Origin: Candidatus Nitrosopumilus sp.
Lineage (GTDB): Archaea; Thermoproteota; Nitrososphaeria; Nitrososphaerales; Nitrosopumilaceae
Reading direction: 5' to 3'
NCBI GenBank assembly: GCA_029864805.1
Contig: JAOTSS010000023.1
Span: forward strand, 1 to 27,907
Length of the DNA stretch: 27,907 bases
Of this stretch, positions 1-8,086 are shown in pieces. The notes below the pieces were generated by a model. That model was not told the DNA's origin and searched no databases. It saw only the letters and a list, made by a program, of their open reading frames with translations. The position numbers and the translations under genes were made by a program. The number at the start of each line of letters is the position of its first letter. Position 1 is the first letter of the stretch.

Positions 1-1877
1 CTGATAATGATGGATTGCAAGATAAAATTGATTTATGTCCAAACGAACCTGAAGTGTATAACGGTTATAGAGACACAGACGGTTGTCCTGATGTTTTACT
101 AGATACATCATTTAATGATAAAGATGGCGATGGAATTGCAGACCAATTTGATATTTGTCCAAACCAACCAGAAACATTCAATAGATTTGCTGATTATGAT
201 GGTTGTCCTGATTCTAGTCCGCTATTAGATGGTACACTCAATGATGCAGATGGTGACAGAATAAAGGATGTCAATGATGTATGTCCATTAGAACCAGAAA
301 GATACAATGGTTTCCAAGATGATGATGGTTGTCCTGATATTCCTCCTTACTCTAGTGATGTAGATTCAGATCTTGATGGAATTCCTAATAGTATTGATCA
401 ATGTCCACAAGTAAAAGAAACATACAATCGTTTCCAAGATGATGATGGTTGTCCTGACTTTGTTGGTGTCAATAAAGGAATGCCCGATACTGACGGTGAT
501 GGAATAAATGATTACACTGATCTATGTCCAAACCAACCTGAAACATTTAACGGTGTGTTTGATAGAGACGGTTGCCCAGATACAATATCTGCACAAGATA
601 GAGATAGAGACGGTATTCCAGATAGTTTAGATAAATGTCCAACTTCTAAAGAAACATACAATTCGTTTGAAGATCTAGACGGTTGCCCAGATAGTGTTTC
701 TGGATTATCAACATTAGACTTTGATGGTGATGGAATTGCTGATTTGAATGATAAATGTCCACTCAAGCCTGAAACTGTAAATGGATATCAAGACCAAGAC
801 GGTTGTCCTGATGTTGCAGTATTAGATTCAGATGGTGATGGAATTAGAGATAGTTTAGATAAATGTCCTACATCACCAGAAACTTGGAATAGATATCAAG
901 ATCACGACGGTTGTCCTGATAACCCATCAGAATTTGATTCTGATAATGATGGTATTTTAGATTCATCTGATCAATGTCCTCTTGAAAGAGAACGTTATAA
1001 TGGATTCCAAGATGATGACGGTTGTCCAGATTATCCTGATTTCATTACAAGTTTAGATTCTGATTATGACGGGATAGTTGATTCAAAAGATCAATGCCCA
1101 TTATCTCCCGAAACTTACAACAAATTCCAAGACTTGGACGGTTGCCCTGATAATATAGCAGATAACAAAGGAATTGCAGATAGCGACAAAGATGGTATTA
1201 ATGATTACAATGATCATTGTCCAAACCAACCAGAGACCTATAATGGAATTCTTGATAGAGACGGCTGTCCGGATGACTATATTCCAAGAAATGATCGTGA
1301 TTTAGATGGAATTCCAGATGCAATTGATGCCTGTCCAACTTCTAAAGAAACTTATAATAAATTCCAAGATGATGACGGTTGTCCTGACACTGTATCCAAA
1401 TCATTTGTAGTTGATACTGATAATGATGGAATCAATGATGTTTACGATGATTGTCCACTAGTTGCTGAAAACTATAATGGATTCCAAGATACTGACGGTT
1501 GCCCAGATGTTGATGACACTCAACCTGATTCAGATGGAGATGGCGTACCTGATGTAATGGACTTGTGCCCTAAACACGACGAAGTTTGGAACAAATATGT
1601 TGATTATGACGGTTGTCCTGACACATTGCCAACTGGAAATCTAAGAATAGATACTGACGGTGATGGATTGTTTGATGATATTGATTTATGTCCAAATGAA
1701 AAAGAATCTTGGAACAAGTATTTGGATGATGATGGTTGTCCTGATATTGCACCAGAACAATCAAGATACAAACATGATGCTGATCTAGATGGTATCATTA
1801 ATGATAAAGATCTATGTCCTTTAGAACCTGAAGATTACGATGGAGACAGAGACAGTGATGGATGTCCTGACAACTAG
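1..1877 (+). CDS. Secreted thrombospondin type 3-like repeat protein, A subtype, 5'-truncated by the window edge
   Basis: The reading frame is open from base 3 to the TAG at 1875-1877, so the start and signal peptide lie upstream of the window; the TTG at 15 is an internal Leu codon. The first 127 nt are identical to 4714-4840 inside the third gene of the array, where they are clearly internal. Sixteen units of about 37-44 residues are visible, each of the form DxDxDGxxDxxDxCP-x3-E-x-aromatic-N ... DxDGCPD. The acidic loop matches the Ca2+-binding thrombospondin type 3 pattern, and every unit has exactly two Cys. The last unit begins IAPEQSRYKHD and ends DGCPDN, as in the gene at 4152. There is no membrane anchor after it. 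By analogy with its neighbours it is exported and binds calcium; cell-surface or extracellular use is inferred. The stop lies 12 nt before the next gene, suggesting co-transcription. Confidence 0.85.
   Translation, partial: DNDGLQDKIDLCPNEPEVYNGYRDTDGCPDVLLDTSFNDKDGDGIADQFDICPNQPETFNRFADYDGCPDSSPLLDGTLNDADGDRIKDVNDVCPLEPERYNGFQDDDGCPDIPPYSSDVDSDLDGIPNSIDQCPQVKETYNRFQDDDGCPDFVGVNKGMPDTDGDGINDYTDLCPNQPETFNGVFDRDGCPDTISAQDRDRDGIPDSLDKCPTSKETYNSFEDLDGCPDSVSGLSTLDFDGDGIADLNDKCPLKPETVNGYQDQDGCPDVAVLDSDGDGIRDSLDKCPTSPETWNRYQDHDGCPDNPSEFDSDNDGILDSSDQCPLERERYNGFQDDDGCPDYPDFITSLDSDYDGIVDSKDQCPLSPETYNKFQDLDGCPDNIADNKGIADSDKDGINDYNDHCPNQPETYNGILDRDGCPDDYIPRNDRDLDGIPDAIDACPTSKETYNKFQDDDGCPDTVSKSFVVDTDNDGINDVYDDCPLVAENYNGFQDTDGCPDVDDTQPDSDGDGVPDVMDLCPKHDEVWNKYVDYDGCPDTLPTGNLRIDTDGDGLFDDIDLCPNEKESWNKYLDDDGCPDIAPEQSRYKHDADLDGIINDKDLCPLEPEDYDGDRDSDGCPDN
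213..1622 (+). repeat. Two six-unit higher-order blocks in the A-type gene
   Basis: Units 3-8 (213-920, 708 nt) and 9-14 (921-1622, 702 nt) correspond in order. The clearest pairs are units 5 and 11 (NKG...GINDY...CPNQPET) and units 6 and 12 (DRD.DGIPD...CPTSKETYN). The Cys codons of the NQPET units lie at 525 and 1218, 693 nt apart. The copies have diverged more than the blocks of the B-type genes. Confidence 0.6.
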
Positions 1878-1883
1878 GAGTGA
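1877..1883 (+). promoter_or_regulatory. Shine-Dalgarno-like GGAGTGA before the TTG start at 1890
   Basis: GGAGTGA overlaps the last base of the upstream TAG and sits 6 nt before the TTG. The same arrangement recurs at 5180-5186 before the second B gene. It supports the TTG start and translation from a shared A-B transcript. Confidence 0.55.
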
Positions 1884-1889
1884 CATAGT

Positions 1890-4064
1890 TTGAATAAACA
1901 ACTTATTTTGGGGTTCTTACTTTTACTAACTTCTACCATTGGAATGTTGCCCGGTAGTGTTTATGCGGCAGAAGGAATCGATAATGATGGGGATGGAGTC
2001 CCAAATAATATTGATCAATGTCCTAATCTTTTAGAGGACTACGATCCGCAATACGGAAACAACATTGATGGCTGTCCTGCTGATTTTGTTCCATGGTATG
2101 ATGCTGATTATGACGGAATAGAAGATCACATAGATAACTGTCCTACCGTAAAAGAACGTTACAATAAATTCCAAGATGAGGACGGCTGTCCTGACATATC
2201 TCCAAGCGGAGGACCAAATGGATTACCTGACTCTGATGGTGATGGTTTTGTTGACTTGGTAGATAAATGTCCAAACCAACCTGAAACATTCAATGGAATT
2301 GATGATAAAGACGGCTGTCCTGATAACATATCTCATTTAAGAGATACTGACAGAGATGGAATCTCTGATACTTTGGATGAATGTCCATTAGAGCCAGAAA
2401 AATACAATAAATATCTAGACAGTGACGGCTGTCCCGATTCTGTTGATGTTTTTACTTCTCCATACCAATTCCCAGATACTGATGGTGACGGAATTGAAGA
2501 CAGATGGGATGCATGTATTACTGAACCAGAAAACTTTAATGATTACCTAGACAGTGATGGATGTCCAGACGTACCTGGTATTACTTCTTTAGAAGCACCT
2601 GATGCTGACTATGATGGTATTCCAGATGATAAGGATGACTGTCCATTAGAACGTGAAAATTATAATAAATTTGAAGACACAGACGGCTGTCCTGATATTG
2701 TTCTTTACAAAATAGTTGCTGATGTTGATAGCGATGGACTTTTAGATCATAATGATTTATGTCCATTTAGTCCTGAAACTTACAATAAATTCCAAGATTC
2801 TGACGGCTGTCCAGATTATGTTGCAGACAACAAATTTGCATTTGATACTGATGGCGATGGTATTATTGATAATTTAGATTCTTGTCCAAACCAACCTGAA
2901 ACATTCAATGGAATTGATGATAAAGACGGTTGCCCTGAAAATAATATTGCTCTGAGAGATACTGACAGAGATGGAATTTCTGATATTTCCGATGAATGTC
3001 CATTGCAACCTGAAACTTATAATAAATTCCAAGATGAGGATGGTTGTCCAGATACTGCTGATTCTACTATTCTACAATACCAATTCCCAGATACTGACGG
3101 TGACGGAATTGAAGACAGATGGGATGCATGTATTACTGAACCAGAAAACTTTAATGATTACCTAGATTGGGATGGTTGTCCAGATATTAAAGGAACAACT
3201 GCTGGTGATATGCTTGATGCTGATTATGATGGTATAGCAGATCATCTGGATGAATGTCCTACAATAGCTGAAAGATATAATAAATTCCAAGATGATGATG
3301 GTTGCCCTGATAGCGTTGATTTCAAAACAGTAGCTGACTCTGACTTTGATGGTATTTATGATGACTTAGATCAATGCCCATTTGCTAAGGAAACTTACAA
3401 TAAATTCCAAGATTCTGACGGCTGTCCAGATTATGTTGCAGACAACAAATTTGCATTTGATACTGATGGCGATGGTATTATTGATAATTTAGATTCTTGT
3501 CCAAACCAACCAGAGATCTACAATGGATTCCAAGATTATGACGGTTGCCCAGACAGTTCTGATTCTAAATTAGATTCAGACATGGATGGAATATTAGATA
3601 TAAATGATGAATGTCCATTGCAACCTGAAACTTACAATAAATATTTAGATTATGACGGTTGCCCAGATACTGCTGATTCTATCTCTTCCCAATACCAATT
3701 CCCAGATACTGACGGTGACGGAATTGAAGACAGATGGGATGCATGTATTACTGAACCAGAAAACTTTAATGATTACCTAGATTGGGATGGATGCCCAGAC
3801 GTACCTGGAGCAAAATCAACTACTCCTGTATCTACTGATTCTGATCGTGATGGATACCCAGATGTTATTGATTCTTGTCCGTTACAACCTGAAACTTACA
3901 ATAAATATTTAGACCGTGATGGATGTCCTGACATTGCACCAGAGCAACAAAGATTTGTCCATGATGATGATCTAGATGACATCATTAATGATGAAGATCT
4001 ATGTCCTAAAGATCCTGAAGATTATGATGGTGACAGAGACACAGATGGTTGTCCAGATCCATAA
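1890..4064 (+). CDS. Secreted thrombospondin type 3-like repeat protein, B subtype, 17 units
   Basis: The TTG start is chosen because it gives a typical Sec signal peptide (MNKQLILGF..., cleavage after VYA near residue 26) and follows GGAGTGA. The mature chain is 17 tandem acidic units with DxDxDG loops and two Cys each (34 Cys in all, none elsewhere), which fits thrombospondin type 3-like Ca2+ binding with disulfide-closed units. Units 1-2 form a conserved N-terminal pair (1890-2195 with the signal, 306 nt, the same length as in the gene at 5193). Units 3-7, 8-12 and 13-17 are three higher-order blocks. Each block contains one distinctive unit with DGDGIEDRWDACI, where the usual CP is replaced. 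The chain ends directly after the last DGCPDP with no anchor. The role is unknown; cell-envelope, Ca2+-dependent adhesion or matrix functions are inferences. Confidence 0.88.
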   Translation: MNKQLILGFLLLLTSTIGMLPGSVYAAEGIDNDGDGVPNNIDQCPNLLEDYDPQYGNNIDGCPADFVPWYDADYDGIEDHIDNCPTVKERYNKFQDEDGCPDISPSGGPNGLPDSDGDGFVDLVDKCPNQPETFNGIDDKDGCPDNISHLRDTDRDGISDTLDECPLEPEKYNKYLDSDGCPDSVDVFTSPYQFPDTDGDGIEDRWDACITEPENFNDYLDSDGCPDVPGITSLEAPDADYDGIPDDKDDCPLERENYNKFEDTDGCPDIVLYKIVADVDSDGLLDHNDLCPFSPETYNKFQDSDGCPDYVADNKFAFDTDGDGIIDNLDSCPNQPETFNGIDDKDGCPENNIALRDTDRDGISDISDECPLQPETYNKFQDEDGCPDTADSTILQYQFPDTDGDGIEDRWDACITEPENFNDYLDWDGCPDIKGTTAGDMLDADYDGIADHLDECPTIAERYNKFQDDDGCPDSVDFKTVADSDFDGIYDDLDQCPFAKETYNKFQDSDGCPDYVADNKFAFDTDGDGIIDNLDSCPNQPEIYNGFQDYDGCPDSSDSKLDSDMDGILDINDECPLQPETYNKYLDYDGCPDTADSISSQYQFPDTDGDGIEDRWDACITEPENFNDYLDWDGCPDVPGAKSTTPVSTDSDRDGYPDVIDSCPLQPETYNKYLDRDGCPDIAPEQQRFVHDDDLDDIINDEDLCPKDPEDYDGDRDTDGCPDP
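2196..4064 (+). repeat. Three copies of a five-unit, 205-residue higher-order repeat in the first B gene
   Basis: The blocks are 2196-2816 (621 nt), 2817-3431 (615 nt) and 3432-4064 (633 nt including stop). Landmarks recur at exactly 615 nt: the YQFPDTDGDG unit at 2465, 3080 and 3695. A perfect 122-nt identity joins 2775-2896 and 3390-3511. The identity at synonymous positions shows DNA-level duplication or gene conversion rather than only protein-level constraint. Confidence 0.85.
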
Positions 4065-4114
4065 ATCTATTTATTTAATTTCTAATTTATTAGAAGAATC
4101 TATTTAACGTGAGA

Positions 4115-4125
4115 CTTAATAAATA
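4115..4125 (+). promoter_or_regulatory. Possible TATA box for the gene at 4152
   Basis: CTTAATAAATA is centred about 32 nt before the ATG, which would give a transcript with a leader of only a few nucleotides. The 87-nt gap here is the only sizeable gap inside the array, so an A-B transcription unit probably restarts at this point. Assigned by position and A/T content only. Confidence 0.35.
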
Positions 4126-4151
4126 CTTGATAATAGCGGAAGTCAGAGATA

Positions 4152-5180
4152 ATGAAAAAACAACTTATTTTAGGATTTTTACTTTTACTTACTTCTACCA
4201 TTGGAATGTTGCCCGGTAGTGTTTATGCAGTTGAAGTAATCGATAATGATAAAGACGGAGTTGATGATTCCATTGATGCCTGTCCAAATTTACGTGAAGA
4301 TTATGAAGGTGCCATAGATGGATGTCCCTCTAATTTTGTTCCATGGTATGATGAAGACTATGACGGAATAGAAGATCATATTGATCAATGTCCAACCCTT
4401 AAAGAGCAATACAATAAATTCCAAGATGAGGACGGCTGTCCTGACATATCTCCAAGTGGAGGCCCTGGTGGATTACCTGACTCTGATGGTGACAGTTTCA
4501 CTGACTTGGTAGATAAATGTCCAAACCAACCTGAAACATTCAATGGTATTTTAGATACTGACGGCTGTCCTGATGACTTTGGCTCTGGCGATAGAGATAG
4601 AGATGGTGTTCCAGATGCTGCTGATAAATGTCCACTGAGTGCTGAGACTTACAATAAATTCCAAGATGAGGACGGCTGCCCTGACTCTGTTACTGATTTT
4701 ACTTTTATTGATACTGATAATGATGGATTGCAAGATAAAATTGATTTATGTCCAAACGAACCTGAAGTGTATAACGGTTATAGAGACACAGACGGTTGTC
4801 CTGATGTTTTACTAGATACATCATTTAATGATAAAGATGGTGATGGAGTTACAGACAAATTTGATGTTTGTCCAAACCAGTCTGAAACATTCAATGGATT
4901 TGCAGATAAAGACGGTTGTCCTGATACATTCCCGATAGAAAATCTACGAATCGATACTGACGGTGATGGAATGTATGATGATATTGATTTATGTCCAAAT
5001 GAAAAAGAATCTTGGAACAAGTATTTAGATGGTGACGGTTGTCCTGATATTGCACCAGAGCAATCAAGATACAAACATGATTCTGACTTGGATAATGTTC
5101 CTAATGACTATGATCTATGTCCTTTAGAACCTGAAGATTACGATGGAGACAGAGACAGTGATGGATGTCCTGACAACTAG
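4152..5180 (+). CDS. Secreted thrombospondin type 3-like repeat protein, A subtype, short form with 8 units
   Basis: It starts at an ATG and has a signal peptide almost identical to those of its neighbours (MKKQLILGF... to VYA). Eight units follow, each with a DxDxDG-type acidic loop and two Cys (16 in total). Units 5-7 and the terminal IAPEQSRYKHD unit match the truncated first gene closely: 127 nt are identical to the first bases of the window. It is therefore an A-type gene with about half or fewer of the units of its paralogue. The N-terminal pair and the ISPSGG unit resemble the B gene at 1890, so exchange between subtypes is likely. It ends in TAG, 12 nt before the next gene, with the same junction sequence as 1875-1892. 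Calcium binding follows from the family; the biological role is not known. Confidence 0.88.
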   Translation: MKKQLILGFLLLLTSTIGMLPGSVYAVEVIDNDKDGVDDSIDACPNLREDYEGAIDGCPSNFVPWYDEDYDGIEDHIDQCPTLKEQYNKFQDEDGCPDISPSGGPGGLPDSDGDSFTDLVDKCPNQPETFNGILDTDGCPDDFGSGDRDRDGVPDAADKCPLSAETYNKFQDEDGCPDSVTDFTFIDTDNDGLQDKIDLCPNEPEVYNGYRDTDGCPDVLLDTSFNDKDGDGVTDKFDVCPNQSETFNGFADKDGCPDTFPIENLRIDTDGDGMYDDIDLCPNEKESWNKYLDGDGCPDIAPEQSRYKHDSDLDNVPNDYDLCPLEPEDYDGDRDSDGCPDN

Positions 5181-5186
5181 GAGTGA
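5180..5186 (+). promoter_or_regulatory. Shine-Dalgarno-like GGAGTGA before the TTG start at 5193
   Basis: This duplicates the site at 1877-1883, again overlapping the upstream TAG and lying 6 nt before a TTG. It supports both the chosen start and the cassette-duplication reading. Confidence 0.55.
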
Positions 5187-5192
5187 CATAGT

Positions 5193-7985
5193 TTGAATAA
5201 ACAACTTATTTTAGGATTTTTACTTTTACTTACTTCTACCATTGGAATGTTGTCCGGTAGTGTTTATGCGGCAGAAGGAATCGATAATGATGGGGATGGA
5301 GTCCCAAATTCTCTCGATTTCTGTCCTAATCTTTTAGAGGACTACGATCCGCAATACGGAAACAACATTGACGGCTGTCCTGCTGATTTTGTTCCATGGT
5401 ATGATGCTGATTATGACGGAATACAAGATCACATAGATAACTGTCCTACCGTAAAAGAGCGTTACAATAAATTCCAAGATGATGACGGTTGCCCTGATTT
5501 ATCTCCTGAAACTAGTAAAATAATAGCTGATTCTGATAATGATGGCTACCCAGATTACATGGACTCTTGTCCAAACCAACCTGAAACATTCAATGGAATT
5601 GATGATAAAGACGGTTGCCCTGATGATGCATCTGCTCTGAGAGATACTGATAGAGATGGAATCTCTGACACTTTGGATAAATGTCCATTAGAACCAGAAC
5701 GATACAATTTTTTCCAAGATGATGACGGTTGTCCTGATTCAACAGACCAAGTTACTTCATCGTATCTCTTTCCAGATGTTGACGGTGACGGAATTGATGA
5801 TAGGTGGGATCAGTGTCTAAATGAACCTGAAAATTACAATGATTATCTTGATTGGGATGGATGCCCAGACGTACCTGGAGCAAAATCAACCACTTCTGTA
5901 TATTCTGATTTTGATCGTGATGGATATCCAGATGTTATTGATTTGTGTCCAACTGAACCTGAAGAATGGAATGAATATTTAGATGATGACGGTTGCCCTG
6001 ATAGCGTTGATTTCAAAACAGTAGTTGACTCTGACTTTGATGGTATTTATGATGACTTAGATCAATGCCCCTTTACTAAGGAAACTTACAACAAATTCCA
6101 AGATGATGACGGTTGCCCTGATTCTATTGTAACTAAGAAATTTACTTATGACTCTGACGGTGATGGTATTGTTGATAATTTAGATAAATGTCCAAACCAG
6201 CCTGAAACGTTTAATCAATTCCAAGATGATGACGGTTGCCCTGATAATTTTAATTCCACACTTGATTCTGATATGGATGGCATTCTAAATATTTCAGATG
6301 AATGTCCGCTAAAACCTGAAACTTACAATTTTTTCCAAGATGAAGACGGCTGCCCGGATACTGCTGATTCTACTATTCTACAATACCAATTTCCAGATAC
6401 TGACGGTGATGGAATTGATGATAGATGGGATCAGTGTCTAAACGAACCTGAAAATTATAATGGTTATCTAGATAAAGACGGCTGCCCTGATATACTTGGC
6501 GCTTTTTCTGATGGTTTAATTGATTCTGACTATGATAGTATTCTTGATTCTGTTGATGCTTGCCCCTTAGATCGTGAAAATTTCAATAAATTCCAAGATG
6601 AAGACGGCTGCCCTGATGAAGTTGAATACACAGTATCTGGAGATACAGACGGTGATGGAATTTTAAATCAATTTGATGTTTGTCCATATAATAAAGAAAT
6701 TTACAATAAATTCCAAGATGAAGACGGCTGTCCTGATTCTATTGTAACTAAGAAATTTACTTATGACTCTGATGGCGATGGTATTGTTGATAATTTAGAT
6801 AAATGTCCAAACCAGCCTGAAACATTCAATGGAATTGATGATAAAGACGGTTGTCCTGATGATGCATCTAGTTTAAGCGATACTGATAGAGATGGAATCG
6901 CTGATACTTTGGATGAATGTCCATTTACTAAGGAAACTTACAACAAATTCCAAGATGAAGACGGTTGCCCTGATTCAACAGACCAAGTTACTTCATCGTA
7001 TCTCTTTCCAGATGTTGACGGTGACGGAATTGATGATAGATGGGATCAGTGTCTAAACGAACCTGAAAATTATAATGGTTATCTAGATGAAGACGGTTGC
7101 CCTGATGTACCAGGAATCTCCAAATCTGCATTATCCGATATTGATTACGATTTAATTCCTGACATATTTGATGAATGTCCAACAATTGCTGAAAAATATA
7201 ATCAATTCCAAGATGAAGACGGTTGCCCTGATACTATAGCATATGACTCATTTGGTGATTCTGACTTTGATGGAATTCCAGATAATATAGATCAATGTCC
7301 TAATACCCGAGAAACTTTTAACAGATATCTGGATGAAGACGGTTGCCCTGATTCTATTGCAGATGGCAAATTTACATCTGACTCTGATGGCGATGGTATT
7401 GTTGATAATTTAGATAAATGTCCAAACCGACCTGAAACGTTTAATCAATTCCAAGATGAGGACGGTTGCCCAGACAAATTTGTATTTACGTTGGATTCTG
7501 ACATGGATGGAATTGTAAATATCTCTGATGCATGTCCGCTAGAACCTGAAACTTACAATAATTATCAAGATGAGGACGGCTGCCCTGATGAAACTGGTTC
7601 TGCAGTTTCATCTTTTGCTTTCTCAGATGTTGACGGTGACGGAATTGATGATAGATGGGATTCATGTATTGATGAGCAAGAGAACTTTAATGGATATCTA
7701 GATTGGGATGGCTGCCCCGATGTATTAGCTGCTCAATCCACAACTCCAACAAGAATTGATTCCGATGGTGACGGTTATCATGATGCAATTGATTCCTGTC
7801 CAACTGAACCCGAAAACTGGAATAAGTATAATGATCATGACGGATGTCCTGACATTGCACCAGAGCAACAAAGATTTGTCCATGATGATGATCTCGATGG
7901 CATCATTAATGATAAAGATCTATGTCCTCTAGATCCTGAAGATTACGATGGTGATAGAGATACTGACGGTTGTCCAGATAATTAA
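5193..7985 (+). CDS. Secreted thrombospondin type 3-like repeat protein, B subtype, long form with 22 units
   Basis: The TTG start gives the same signal peptide as the gene at 1890 apart from a Pro to Ser change near the cleavage site. The mature chain has 22 units with DxDxDG loops and 44 Cys, two per unit and none elsewhere. The first two units make a fixed N-terminal pair (306 nt with the signal). Four five-unit blocks follow, each with one DGDGIDDRWD unit, and the chain ends in the IAPEQQRFVHDDDLD unit shared with the gene at 1890. It is 206 residues longer than that paralogue, which equals one 205-residue block plus one residue. There is no transmembrane or sorting segment at the C-terminus. 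Calcium-stabilised rod-like shape is expected from thrombospondin type 3 repeats; function in this organism is inferred only. Confidence 0.88.
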   Translation: MNKQLILGFLLLLTSTIGMLSGSVYAAEGIDNDGDGVPNSLDFCPNLLEDYDPQYGNNIDGCPADFVPWYDADYDGIQDHIDNCPTVKERYNKFQDDDGCPDLSPETSKIIADSDNDGYPDYMDSCPNQPETFNGIDDKDGCPDDASALRDTDRDGISDTLDKCPLEPERYNFFQDDDGCPDSTDQVTSSYLFPDVDGDGIDDRWDQCLNEPENYNDYLDWDGCPDVPGAKSTTSVYSDFDRDGYPDVIDLCPTEPEEWNEYLDDDGCPDSVDFKTVVDSDFDGIYDDLDQCPFTKETYNKFQDDDGCPDSIVTKKFTYDSDGDGIVDNLDKCPNQPETFNQFQDDDGCPDNFNSTLDSDMDGILNISDECPLKPETYNFFQDEDGCPDTADSTILQYQFPDTDGDGIDDRWDQCLNEPENYNGYLDKDGCPDILGAFSDGLIDSDYDSILDSVDACPLDRENFNKFQDEDGCPDEVEYTVSGDTDGDGILNQFDVCPYNKEIYNKFQDEDGCPDSIVTKKFTYDSDGDGIVDNLDKCPNQPETFNGIDDKDGCPDDASSLSDTDRDGIADTLDECPFTKETYNKFQDEDGCPDSTDQVTSSYLFPDVDGDGIDDRWDQCLNEPENYNGYLDEDGCPDVPGISKSALSDIDYDLIPDIFDECPTIAEKYNQFQDEDGCPDTIAYDSFGDSDFDGIPDNIDQCPNTRETFNRYLDEDGCPDSIADGKFTSDSDGDGIVDNLDKCPNRPETFNQFQDEDGCPDKFVFTLDSDMDGIVNISDACPLEPETYNNYQDEDGCPDETGSAVSSFAFSDVDGDGIDDRWDSCIDEQENFNGYLDWDGCPDVLAAQSTTPTRIDSDGDGYHDAIDSCPTEPENWNKYNDHDGCPDIAPEQQRFVHDDDLDGIINDKDLCPLDPEDYDGDRDTDGCPDN
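5499..7985 (+). repeat. Four copies of the five-unit, 205-residue higher-order repeat in the second B gene
   Basis: The blocks are 5499-6122 (624 nt), 6123-6737 (615), 6738-7352 (615) and 7353-7985 (633 including stop). The GACGGTGA landmark of the DRWD unit lies at 5781, 6402, 7017 and 7632. The last block has the same length as the last block of the gene at 1890, so the copy-number change is internal. Confidence 0.85.
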
Positions 7986-8086
7986 TCTGAAGTGAATTTG
8001 TTTTACCCCAACTAGTTTGTCATAATAAATCAAAAACAAAAGTTGAATAGAAATGAAAATGATTTTTGGCTTTAATTTTAATATGA
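7986..8086. terminator. Convergent intergenic region with T-rich tracts on both strands
   Basis: This 101-nt gap separates the + strand repeat array from the - strand oxidoreductase. Reading along +, a TTGTTTTA tract (about 7998-8005) follows the stop. Reading along -, a CTTTTGTTTTTGATTT tract lies at about 8027-8042. Archaeal termination uses such U-rich runs, so bidirectional termination is likely. No strong hairpin was seen. Confidence 0.35.

Noticed and set aside
15..17. TTG as start of the first gene
   Set aside because: The same sequence is internal in the gene at 4152, the frame is open to the window edge and no signal peptide would follow.
512..766. Antisense open frames inside the repeat array (also near 1570-1798, 2581-2766, 4778-5074 and 6988-7185)
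   Set aside because: They follow the periodic codon pattern of the repeat units on the other strand, show Ser/Gly/Gln or His-rich low-complexity translations and have no start signals. They are shadows of the sense genes.
1..7985. CRISPR array
   Set aside because: The repeats are in-frame coding units of variable sequence with codon-scale variation; there are no constant direct repeats with unique spacers and no cas genes.
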